Below, in pieces: positions 7,366-14,636 of a stretch of DNA of 17,945 bases; position 1 is the stretch's first letter; every line of letters begins with the position of its first letter. The DNA comes from Streptomyces caelestis (GTDB lineage Bacteria; Actinomycetota; Actinomycetes; Streptomycetales; Streptomycetaceae). The stretch spans positions 1 to 17,945 of the forward strand of contig NZ_LGCN01000253.1 of the NCBI RefSeq assembly GCF_001279005.1, read 5' to 3'. A model generated the notes under the pieces. That model saw only the letters and a program-made list of their open reading frames with translations. It did not search any database and had not been told where the DNA came from. Both the position numbers and the translations under genes were made by a program.

Positions 7366-7872
7366 TCAGGCAGTCACCGGGCCGGGCGCCGTGCGGCTCT
7401 CGCAGTGGGGGGAGGCGTGCATCGGCATCTCGGTCAGGCCCGGGTGGTAGATGTGCAGGCTGACCGCGGGTTCCAGCGCGTCGTTGACGACCTCGTGCAC
7501 GTAACCCGGCGCGAACACGCGCTGCGCACCGGCCGTCAACGTGCGCGTACCGCGCTCCGTGCGCTCGGTCAGGCTGCCGTCCAGGACGGTGAGCACGCCG
7601 GAGGAGCGGCCGTGGCCGTGCGGTCCGCTGCCCTGGCCGGGCACCCAGGACAGCAGCCACACCTCGTAGCCGGGGCCGGTGCGCAGCCGGTGGTACCAGC
7701 GGCTGGTGGCGTCGTACCGGACGAGGTGCTCCCACCGGGAGCGGTCGGCGGCGAGGGAACGGGCCAGGCCGGCGAACTCGGCGACGGTGGCCGGGTGCTC
7801 GCGCGGGGGCTGGAGCAGGTGCGGGACTTCGAGGATGTCGCCGGCGATCTGGAGGTCGCTGTCGCTGTTCAT
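7366..7872 (-). CDS. Cysteine dioxygenase family protein (cupin)
   Basis: The product is 168 aa. The cupin iron site is visible: H85 and H87 in [19 protein letters not shown] and H126 in YVHEVVN. The Ser-His-Tyr triad of cysteine dioxygenases is also present as S138-L-H140-I-Y142 (SLHIYHPG), so a thiol dioxygenase is likely rather than a generic cupin. The expected reaction is L-cysteine plus O2 to cysteine sulfinate with non-haem Fe(II) in the cytosol; a related thiol such as 3-mercaptopropionate is possible. ATG 7872 has AAGGAA 11 bases upstream. A frame extension to 8073 is a Pro/Ala-rich stretch without protein character. It is first in the leftward set with fbiA and fbiB. Confidence 0.88.
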   Translation of the reverse strand: MNSDSDLQIAGDILEVPHLLQPPREHPATVAEFAGLARSLAADRSRWEHLVRYDATSRWYHRLRTGPGYEVWLLSWVPGQGSGPHGHGRSSGVLTVLDGSLTERTERGTRTLTAGAQRVFAPGYVHEVVNDALEPAVSLHIYHPGLTEMPMHASPHCESRTAPGPVTA

Positions 7873-8129
7873 GGATGCGGAGGTTCCTTGGCGGAGGAGC
7901 GGTGGGGGTGAGGGTGTCGCGTCGCGTGCGCCCGGATCGCGGACGGCGGCGAGGAGCGCCCTGGTGGGGAGCGAAGGAAACAGCGGCCGGGGCTGTGGTC
8001 CGGCGGGGGCTGGAGCTACGGGAGAGGGCTCAACAGCCGGAACGGCGACAGCTACAGCGAGCGCGGGCAGCACCGAGGAACCCGACGGAGCGGGTCGAGG
8101 TGAGTGCCGAATTCGCGAGCATGCCCACT

Positions 8130-8158
8130 AGGACAGCGGTTCACTCCTCCACTGTCAA
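8130..8158 (-). promoter_or_regulatory. Candidate leftward promoter for dioxygenase-fbiA-fbiB
   Basis: A perfect TTGACA lies on the minus strand at 8158-8153. Seventeen bases on, TGTCCT (8135-8130) is a weak -10 that keeps only the outer T residues. The leader to the ATG at 7872 would be about 250 bases, which is long. The -35 is good, the -10 is poor. Confidence 0.3.
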
Positions 8159-8272
8159 CTCGGCACCCGGTATGTGGGACATGGTTCACCTCATCCGGTC
8201 CATCTCGAAGGCGAAAGGTTTGCTCAGTCGTTTCCCGGGACACATGGTGCCCACGACCGGGCGCCCCGCGCG

Positions 8273-8332
8273 TCGTTGCGATCCCGTGATCCGACTGTGA
8301 TCCGGTTCGCTTCGGTGCGGGTGTCGCAACGA
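8273..8332. repeat. 9-bp inverted repeat upstream of whiB
   Basis: TCGTTGCGA (8273-8281) and TCGCAACGA (8324-8332) are exact reverse complements separated by 42 bases. TGATCCG occurs twice between them. The pair could be two regulator half-sites or the base of a stem-loop; it is about 190-260 bp before the whiB promoter. Confidence 0.45.
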
Positions 8333-8488
8333 GATCGGCCCTCCGGGCGTCCTCCCCGAGGGGACCCCGCGTGGAGTGGGAGGTCCATGCGGGTCCCGTA
8401 TGCGTGTCAAGGTTTAGGACGATTTGAACACTTTCGGCTTGGCCTTGGTTCCGCAGAGTGAATAAGGGGCCCAATAGCAGATCTCGGC

Positions 8489-8518
8489 TTGACTCGCCCG
8501 GAGCAGCACACTTGTAAT
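8489..8518 (+). promoter_or_regulatory. whiB promoter, sigma70-type
   Basis: TTGACT (8489-8494) matches the -35 consensus at five positions. After 18 bases, TGTAAT (8513-8518) matches the -10 TATAAT at five positions. Transcription would begin near 8525, giving a leader of about 66 bases to the whiB ATG. S. coelicolor whiB is known to have two promoters; I can point with reasonable confidence only to this one. Confidence 0.65.
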
Positions 8519-8591
8519 TTCACTCGTGTCGTTCAGCCGGGATCGGTAACGGCTGGATCACGGGGACGCGAAGGACGGACGAGGGGCGCAC

Positions 8592-8855
8592 ATGACCGAG
8601 CTGGTGCAGCAACTGCTGGTCGACGACGCGGACGAGGAGCTCGGCTGGCAGGAGCGCGCGCTGTGCGCCCAGACCGACCCCGAGTCCTTCTTCCCCGAGA
8701 AGGGCGGCTCGACCCGGGAGGCGAAGAAGGTCTGCCTCGCCTGCGAGGTCCGCTCCGAGTGCCTCGAGTACGCCCTCGCCAACGACGAGCGCTTCGGCAT
8801 CTGGGGCGGCCTGTCCGAGCGGGAGCGCCGCCGGCTGAAGAAGGCCGCCGTCTGA
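8592..8855 (+). CDS. whiB: WhiB, iron-sulfur developmental transcription factor
   Basis: The product is 87 aa, the length of Streptomyces WhiB. The four [4Fe-4S] cysteines are C25, C48, C51 and C57 in the Wbl pattern C-x22-C-x2-C-x5-C. The Wbl turn GIWGG (69-73) and the basic C-terminal tail ERERRRLKKAAV that contacts DNA follow. The N-terminus MTELVQQLLVDDADEE is what I recall of WhiB proper and differs from other Wbl paralogues. In Streptomyces, WhiB works with WhiA to switch aerial hyphae from growth to sporulation septation; the mycobacterial equivalent is WhiB2. The ATG has GAGGGG six bases upstream. It lies between the F420 genes and the glycosyltransferase and is transcribed alone. Confidence 0.95.
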   Translation: MTELVQQLLVDDADEELGWQERALCAQTDPESFFPEKGGSTREAKKVCLACEVRSECLEYALANDERFGIWGGLSERERRRLKKAAV

Positions 8856-8934
8856 CGGGCCGGCACATCACCGCCGTGCGCGCGGCGCGCATGCCAAGTC
8901 GTACATACGTCACTTAAGGCCCGTCGCGGGTGGG

Positions 8935-8943
8935 TTGTCCACA
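8935..8943 (+). promoter_or_regulatory. Perfect Streptomyces-type DnaA box
   Basis: TTGTCCACA is the preferred DnaA-binding nonamer of Streptomyces. It is in the gap between whiB (stop 8855) and the glycosyltransferase start at 9060. I see no second box nearby, so this is not an origin. It may be a regulatory or titration site, or chance. Confidence 0.45.
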
Positions 8944-9059
8944 GGCGGCGGGCCGCTCCGGTGCCCAGCCGATAGTGTGGTCGCTCGTCCGAGACGCCTC
9001 GTCGCCCCCATCGGGCACAGGCGTTCCCCCCAGACCACCGAACCGGGGCCCGTACCTCG

Positions 9060-12000
9060 ATGTCCGTGCACAGCCACACGGCAGCCCGGCAAGACCTCGC
9101 TGCCCTCCCTGAGTTCCCGCGTCACGTGGTGACGGCGGTCCTCGTCTCCCACGACGGCGCCCGCTGGCTGCCCGACGCGCTCGCCGGGCTGCTCGGCCAG
9201 GAGCGCCCCGTCCAGTTCGCCATGGGCGCCGACACCGGCAGCGCGGACGACTCCGCCCGACTGGTCGCCGAGGCCCTCGGCGACGAGCGCGTGCTGCACC
9301 TCGCCCGGCGCACCGGCTTCGGCCAGGCGGTCGAGGAGTGCAACCGCAGCGCCCCGCACCTCACGCCGGACGACCTGCCGTACCTGAAGCGGCCGAGCGG
9401 CTGGGACCCGGTCACCCGCAGCTGGCGCGACGACGCCTACGACCTGCCGGATCTCCCGCACGGGGAGCCGGTCCAGTGGCTGTGGCTGCTGCACGACGAC
9501 TGCGCGCCCGAACCCGACGCGCTGGCCCAGATGCTGCGCGTCGTGGAGAACGAGTACGAACTCGGCCGTGACGACGTGGCCGTCGTCGGCCCCAAGCTCC
9601 GCGGCTGGTACGACCGCAGGCAGCTCCTCGAGGTCGGCGTCTCCATCGCCAACTCCGGCCGCCGCTGGACCGGCCTGGACCGCCGCGAGCAGGACCAGGG
9701 CCAGCACGACCACGTACGGCCCGTGCTGTCGGTGTCCACCGCCGGCATGCTGATCCGCCGTGACGTCTTCGACCGGCTCGGCGGATTCGACCGGCACCTG
9801 CCCCTCATGCGCGACGACGTCGACCTGTGCTGGCGCGCCCACTCCGCGGGACACCGGGTTCTGGTCGCCCCCGAGGCGGTCGTCCGGCACGCCGAGGCCG
9901 CCTCCCGGGAGCGCCGCACCGTCGACTGCGTGGGCCGCACCTCCGCCTCCCCGCACAAGGTGGACAAGGCGGGCGCCGTCTACACCCTGCTCGTCAACGC
10001 CCGCACGGCCGCCCTGCCCTGGGTGCTGCTGCGCGTCGTCCTGGGCACCCTGCTCCGCACCCTCGCCTACCTCGTCGGCAAGGTCCCCGGACAGGCCGTC
10101 GACGAGATCCGCGGTCTCGTGGGCACCCTGCTCCGGCCCGAACGGATCCTCGCCGGACGGCGCCACCGCGGCAGCCCGCAGACCGACAAGGGCGAGATGC
10201 GGCCGCTGTTCCCGCCGCCCGGCGCGACCGTCCGCGTCACCGTGGAACAGGTCGCGGGCAGCCTCGTCGGCCGCTCCGACCCCGAGGCCGCCTCCGGCGC
10301 CGGACGTCACGGCGGCGTCATCGAGTCCGGACCCGGCGGCGACGACGCCGACTTCCTGGAGGTCGAGCAGTTCGCCCGCCTCAAGCGCGTCGCCCGCAAG
10401 CCCGGCCCGGTGCTCTTCCTGGTGCTGCTGCTGGTCTCCCTCGCGGCCTGCCGCGGACTCCTCGGCGGCGGCGCGCTCTCGGGCGGCGCCCTGCTCCCCG
10501 CGCCCGCCGGCGCCGGTGAGCTGTGGGCCCGTTACACCGACGCCTGGCACACCGTGGGCACCGGCGGCACCGGATCCGCACCGCCCTACCTGGCGATCGT
10601 CGCGGTCCTCGCCTCCCTCCTGCTCGGTTCCACCGGCCTCGCCGTCACGATCCTCCTGGTCTGCTCGGTACCGCTGGCCGGTCTCACCGCGTACTTCGCC
10701 TCCCGCCCGCTCGTCGAGTCCCGGCTGCTGCGCGCGTGGGCGGCCGTCGCCTACGCCTTCCTGCCCGCCGCGACCGGCGCCCTGGCCGGCGGCCGCATCG
10801 GCACCGCCGTACTCGCCGTGCTGCTGCCGCTGGCCGCCCGCGCGGGCGTCGCCGCGAGCGGCCTCACGAACCCCGAGGGCACCCGCGGCAGCTGGCGCGC
10901 CACCTGGGCGTACACCCTGCTGCTGACGATCACCACGGCGTTCACCCCGATCGTGTGGCCCGTCGCGCTGGTCCTCGGCGTCGGCGTCCTGGCCCTGCGC
11001 AGAACCGAGATCCCGACCTACGGCCTGCGCTTCCTGGCCCAGCTGGGCGCCCCCCTGCTGGTCCTCGCCCCGTGGTCGCTCTCCCTCCTCCCGTTCGGCT
11101 TCTTCCGGGAGGCGGGCCTGGAGTACGGCCCCTCCGCCGCCTCCGCGCTCGACCTGCTCGGCGCGAGCCCGGGCGGCCCCGGCACCGTCGGCGGCCTGCT
11201 GCTCCTCGGCCTGGTGCTCGCCGCGCTCGCGGCCCTGCTCCGCTCCGAACGCCGGACGGCGGTCCTCACCGCGTGGACGGCCGCCCTGGTGGGCCTCGTC
11301 TTCGCGGTCCTGTCCAACAACTCCGCATGGGCGGGCCCCGCCACCCTCGTCTACGGCATCGCCGTCCTGGCCGCCGCCGTGCTCGGCGCCGACGGGGCAC
11401 GCGCGCGCGTCGCCGAGCAGAGCTTCGGCTGGCGTCAGCCGGTCGCCGCGCTGATCGCCCTCGCCTGCGCGATCGGCCCGCTGGTCGCCGTCGCCGGCTG
11501 GATGATCCGCGGCGCCGACGGACCGGTCGAGCGGCGCCACCCCGTCCAGGTGCCGGCGTTCGTCGCCGAGGAGAGCGGCACCCGCGACCAGGCCCGCACC
11601 CTCGTCCTCGACAGCGACTCCACCGCCCGGGTCGGCTACGTCCTGGTCCGCGGCTCCGGCGTCCGCATGGGCGACGCGGAGATCGCCGCGGTGAACGGCG
11701 AGAACACCGCGCTCGACAAGGCCGTCGCCAACCTCGTCGCCGGCTCCGGCGCCGACCAGGCCGACCAGCTCGGCGGCTTCGCCGTCCGCTACGTCCTCGT
11801 CCACCCGGGCACACCGCGCCAGGTCGCCCGCGTCCTGGACGCCACGCCCGGCCTGTCCCGGCTCAGCCAGAAGGCGGGCGGCGCGCTGTGGCGGGTGGAC
11901 CGGCAGGTCGCGCGCGCGAGCATCGTCCCCGCCGGCGACGACGCGCCCGTGCCCGTCGCCGCCGGACCGGTCGACATCCACACCAAGATCCCGAGCGGCG

Positions 12001-12746
12001 CGGAGGGCCGCGTCCTGCGCCTCGCCGACACCGCCGCCGAGGGCTGGACCGCCACCCTCGACGGCGAGCCGCTGACCCGCACCACGGTTGACGGCTGGGC
12101 CCAGGGCTTCGAACTGCCCGCCTCCGGCGGCACGCTGGACGTCACCTACGACGAACCGATCACCCACACCGCCTGGCTGTGGGCCCAGGGCCTGCTCGCC
12201 GTCGTGCTCGTCGTCATGGCCCTGCCCGGCCGCCGCCGCGACATCGACGACGACCTGCCCGAGGAGCCGGCCGTCCCCGCCGAGGCCATGGCCGGCGAGG
12301 GCCGCCGCGCCCGCCGCCTGCGCGCCCAGGCCGAGGCGGAGGTGGAGGCGGAGGCCGCCGCCGGGGAACCGGGCGTCGGGGAACCGGGCGCCGAGGCCAC
12401 GGACGCGGACTTCCCCGCCCCGCCCGAGCAGCCTCCCGCCTCCGTCCCGCACCAGCCCGACCACGGCGACTGGGACGCGGCGGCGCAGTACCCGAACGCC
12501 TACCCGGACGAGCAGTACCGGCAGTACCCGGTGGACGCCTACGGCCGGCCCTACCAGGCGGAGGCCTACCCCCAGGGCGGCGGCGAGTACGACCCGTACG
12601 CCTACGGCGACCGGCAGACGCCGTACGACCAGACCTACACACAGGGCTACGACCAGAACTACGACCAGAACTACGCGCAGGGCTACGACACGTCGTACGA
12701 CCCCCACGGCACGGGCAGCGAGCGTCCCGACGGGAGCCAGCAGTGA
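9060..12746 (+). CDS. Large GT2 glycosyltransferase fused to a polytopic membrane domain
   Basis: The product is 1228 aa. Residues about 20-300 are a family 2 (GT-A) glycosyltransferase. It starts VVTAVLVSHDGARWLPDAL and has H145-D146-D147 in LLHDDCAPEPDAL as the DxD-like site. It also has VSTAGMLIRRDVFDRLGGFD and MRDDVDLCWRAH (250-261) as the acceptor/catalytic segment. About twelve hydrophobic spans lie between 448 and 818. A likely extracytoplasmic domain (about 820-1035) contains WTATLDGEPLTRTTVDGW, and a last span (1036-1057) precedes a cytoplasmic tail. The tail is Glu/Ala/Arg-rich, then Tyr/Gln/Asp-rich (about 1141-1220). Its role is probably building or exporting an envelope glycan; donor and acceptor are unknown. 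ATG 9060 lacks a clear ribosome site. It overlaps the next gene by 4 bp. The membrane part could be a second, GT-C-like enzyme. Confidence 0.9.
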   Translation: MSVHSHTAARQDLAALPEFPRHVVTAVLVSHDGARWLPDALAGLLGQERPVQFAMGADTGSADDSARLVAEALGDERVLHLARRTGFGQAVEECNRSAPHLTPDDLPYLKRPSGWDPVTRSWRDDAYDLPDLPHGEPVQWLWLLHDDCAPEPDALAQMLRVVENEYELGRDDVAVVGPKLRGWYDRRQLLEVGVSIANSGRRWTGLDRREQDQGQHDHVRPVLSVSTAGMLIRRDVFDRLGGFDRHLPLMRDDVDLCWRAHSAGHRVLVAPEAVVRHAEAASRERRTVDCVGRTSASPHKVDKAGAVYTLLVNARTAALPWVLLRVVLGTLLRTLAYLVGKVPGQAVDEIRGLVGTLLRPERILAGRRHRGSPQTDKGEMRPLFPPPGATVRVTVEQVAGSLVGRSDPEAASGAGRHGGVIESGPGGDDADFLEVEQFARLKRVARKPGPVLFLVLLLVSLAACRGLLGGGALSGGALLPAPAGAGELWARYTDAWHTVGTGGTGSAPPYLAIVAVLASLLLGSTGLAVTILLVCSVPLAGLTAYFASRPLVESRLLRAWAAVAYAFLPAATGALAGGRIGTAVLAVLLPLAARAGVAASGLTNPEGTRGSWRATWAYTLLLTITTAFTPIVWPVALVLGVGVLALRRTEIPTYGLRFLAQLGAPLLVLAPWSLSLLPFGFFREAGLEYGPSAASALDLLGASPGGPGTVGGLLLLGLVLAALAALLRSERRTAVLTAWTAALVGLVFAVLSNNSAWAGPATLVYGIAVLAAAVLGADGARARVAEQSFGWRQPVAALIALACAIGPLVAVAGWMIRGADGPVERRHPVQVPAFVAEESGTRDQARTLVLDSDSTARVGYVLVRGSGVRMGDAEIAAVNGENTALDKAVANLVAGSGADQADQLGGFAVRYVLVHPGTPRQVARVLDATPGLSRLSQKAGGALWRVDRQVARASIVPAGDDAPVPVAAGPVDIHTKIPSGAEGRVLRLADTAAEGWTATLDGEPLTRTTVDGWAQGFELPASGGTLDVTYDEPITHTAWLWAQGLLAVVLVVMALPGRRRDIDDDLPEEPAVPAEAMAGEGRRARRLRAQAEAEVEAEAAAGEPGVGEPGAEATDADFPAPPEQPPASVPHQPDHGDWDAAAQYPNAYPDEQYRQYPVDAYGRPYQAEAYPQGGGEYDPYAYGDRQTPYDQTYTQGYDQNYDQNYAQGYDTSYDPHGTGSERPDGSQQ

Positions 12747-14260
12747 ACCGCACCACCCTGTCCCTGATCGCGGGCGTGACCGCGCTCGCCGCCGTCACCG
12801 GCTTCGCCGCGGTGTCCTCACCGGGCGCCGAGGCCAAGGACGGGGCGGCGAAGGCGGCGGCCCGCCTCCCCGTGGAACGCACGAGCCTGGTGTGCCCCCC
12901 GCCCAGCACCTCCGACCTGGCCGAGACGACGTACACGTCCTTCACGCCGGTCACGAAGGGCACCGAGAACGAGGGCAAGGCCGAGCTCCGGGCGGCCACG
13001 GAGCAGAAGCCGGACGAGTCGAAGTCCGAGGACGACCGGGACGCCGAGGACGACAAGTCCGAGGAGTCCGAGAAGCCCGTGCTGGAGCCCGGGGACCCCG
13101 GCAAGCCGGTCACCGGGGAGGCGACCGGCGACGAGTCCTCCGCCCTCCTCGGCACCGCCGAGGGCCGCTTCGCGCCGGGCTGGACCGTGCAGGAGACGTC
13201 GACGGTCACCGCGGGCACGGGCCGGGGCATGCACGGCGTCGCCTGCACGGCCCCGGACACGGAGTTCTGGTTCCCCGGCACGAGCACCGACGGCGACCGC
13301 ACCGACTACGTCCACCTGACCAACCCCGACGACGCGGCGGCGGTCGTGGACATCGAGCTCTACGGCAAGGACGGCGCCCTCGAGACGACGGTGGGGGAGG
13401 GCATCACGGTCCAGCCGCACTCCGCCGAGCCGGTCCTGCTCTCGACGCTCACCGACGAGAAGCAGACCGATGTGACCGTGCACGTGGTGGTCCGCAGCGG
13501 CCGGATCGGCGCCGCCGTACAGGCCCTGGACGCCGAGCTGGGCGGCGACTGGCTGCCCGCGTCGACCGACCCGGCCGGCCGCCTGGTTCTGCCCGGCATC
13601 CCGAAGGACGCCACCGCCGTACGCCTGGTCGCCTTCACCTCCGGCGGCGCCGACGTCGACCTGAAGGTGCGCCTGGCCTCCCCCTCCGGCCTGATCACCC
13701 CGGCCGGCCACGACACCCTCCACGTGAAGGGCGGCATGACGGCGGCCGTCGACCTGGGCGACGTCACGCGCGGCGAGGCGGGCTCCCTGGTCCTGACGGC
13801 GGCGGACGACTCCGTCCCGGTCGTGGCGGCGGTACGGGTGCTGCGCGGCAAGGGCGACGACCAGGAGTCGGCCTTCATCCCGGCCGCACGACCGGTCGGC
13901 ACGCGTGCCACGGCCGTGGAGAACACGGCCAAGGGCACGACGCTCTCGGTGACGGCCCCCGAGGGCACGGCGGAGATCAAGGTCACGGCCTCGGCGGGCA
14001 CCGAGGGCGGTACGGAGGCCTCGAAGACGTACACGATCAAGTCGGGCACCACGCAGGACATCGAGGCGCCGGTGCCCGCCGGGGTGAAGGGCACCTACGC
14101 CCTCACGGTGGAACCCCGGTCGGACACGCCGGTCTACGCGTCCCGGACGCTGACGACGACGGAGAACGGCGTCCCGTTCTTCACGGTCCAGCCCCTCCCG
14201 GACGACCGGGGAACGGTAGCGGTACCGGAGTCGAACGAGGACCTGTCGATCGTGCAGTGA
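12743..14260 (+). CDS. Exported DUF5719-like protein coupled to the glycosyltransferase
   Basis: The product is 505 aa. Residues 1-32 (MNRTTLSLIAGVTALAAVTGFAAVSSPGAEA) are a signal peptide or N-terminal anchor. A conserved-looking segment with VCPPPSTSDL follows. About 72-132 is a highly charged Glu/Asp/Lys linker. The rest is beta-rich, with WFPGTSTDGDRTDYVHLTNPDD and repeated sandwich-like segments ending in FTVQPLPDDRGTV. This fits the actinobacterial DUF5719 family, whose function is not established. The GTG start overlaps the upstream stop (GTGA) and has GGGAG seven bases ahead, so translation is coupled to the glycosyltransferase. Export and coupling suggest it works outside the membrane with that enzyme's extracytoplasmic domain or its product; this is inference. 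No catalytic motif is apparent. Confidence 0.85.
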   Translation: MNRTTLSLIAGVTALAAVTGFAAVSSPGAEAKDGAAKAAARLPVERTSLVCPPPSTSDLAETTYTSFTPVTKGTENEGKAELRAATEQKPDESKSEDDRDAEDDKSEESEKPVLEPGDPGKPVTGEATGDESSALLGTAEGRFAPGWTVQETSTVTAGTGRGMHGVACTAPDTEFWFPGTSTDGDRTDYVHLTNPDDAAAVVDIELYGKDGALETTVGEGITVQPHSAEPVLLSTLTDEKQTDVTVHVVVRSGRIGAAVQALDAELGGDWLPASTDPAGRLVLPGIPKDATAVRLVAFTSGGADVDLKVRLASPSGLITPAGHDTLHVKGGMTAAVDLGDVTRGEAGSLVLTAADDSVPVVAAVRVLRGKGDDQESAFIPAARPVGTRATAVENTAKGTTLSVTAPEGTAEIKVTASAGTEGGTEASKTYTIKSGTTQDIEAPVPAGVKGTYALTVEPRSDTPVYASRTLTTTENGVPFFTVQPLPDDRGTVAVPESNEDLSIVQ

Positions 14261-14275
14261 CCGTTCCCGGTCGGT

Positions 14276-14308
14276 GAGCGGCGGTGGGTCCTGGACCCAC
14301 CGCCGCTC
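14276..14308 (+). terminator. Strong terminator after the DUF5719 gene
   Basis: GAGCGGCGGTGGGTCC (14276-14291) and its exact reverse complement (14293-14308) are separated by one base. This gives a 13-14 bp GC-rich stem once the apex opens. It starts 16 bases after the stop codon. There is no U-tract, which is usual for Streptomyces terminators. Confidence 0.75.
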
Positions 14309-14475
14309 GCTGCGGACATCCCGAACGGTGTGGGGGCCCTGGTCGCCCGCGTTCGCTCCGCGTCCGGCGGCACGGATCGTGTCCGTGGTCCGGGAAGACG
14401 GAGGGCGGGGCCCCTCACGCCCGGGAGCATCCGGTCCGGCCTGGAGGGCCCGGGCACGGGCGGACGCCGGGGGCA

Positions 14476-14488
14476 CCCCCTTCGGGGG
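14476..14488 (-). terminator. Small hairpin downstream of the metallopeptidase gene
   Basis: CCCCC, TTC, GGGGG forms a 5-bp stem with a 3-base loop, about 150 bases beyond the stop of the leftward gene. GGCGCC inverted copies lie next to it. It is a possible terminator for the leftward transcript only. Confidence 0.25.
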
Positions 14489-14636
14489 AGAGGCGCCCCG
14501 CAGGCGCCGGGCCGTGCGCACACCCCCTCCGGCCCACAGCAACGCGGGACGCCCCCGCAAGCACCAGGGTGCGCGGACCCGCCCCCCGGGTCGGCACCAT
14601 GCGACGCACCCGCGGGCGCGGGCCGCACCGACCCCG

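Larger units (their letters stand above)
7873..8591. other. Long gene-free region between the dioxygenase and whiB
   Basis: No protein-like reading frame is visible on either strand over 719 bp. From about 8130 rightward the base composition drops to a more AT-containing, promoter-like sequence. It holds a leftward TTGACA box, a 9-bp inverted repeat, several GACAC/GTGTC pentamers and the whiB promoter, each listed separately. An untranslated or regulatory RNA cannot be excluded but I see no fold I could name. Confidence 0.6.
14261..14636. other. Gene-free convergent intergenic region
   Basis: These 376 bp separate the DUF5719 stop from the leftward metallopeptidase stop. They hold the strong terminator at 14276-14308 and a small CCCCC-TTC-GGGGG hairpin at 14476-14488. 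The remaining sequence gives no protein-like frame. Confidence 0.6.

Noticed and set aside
7873..8073. 67-residue N-terminal extension of the cysteine dioxygenase
   Set aside because: It is Pro/Ala-rich and lacks a ribosome site; the 168-aa form already contains the whole cupin. Its opening hydrophobic run looks like chance.
8052..8474. 140-aa leftward open frame upstream of whiB
   Set aside because: The composition is not typical of a folded protein, there is no ribosome site, and it covers the promoter-like AT-richer part of the region.
8910..12707. A 1265-aa open frame antisense to the glycosyltransferase
   Set aside because: It is a mirror of GC-rich codon bias: Val/Gly/Ala/Arg-rich, without domains, and opposite a protein with clear GT2 motifs and membrane spans.
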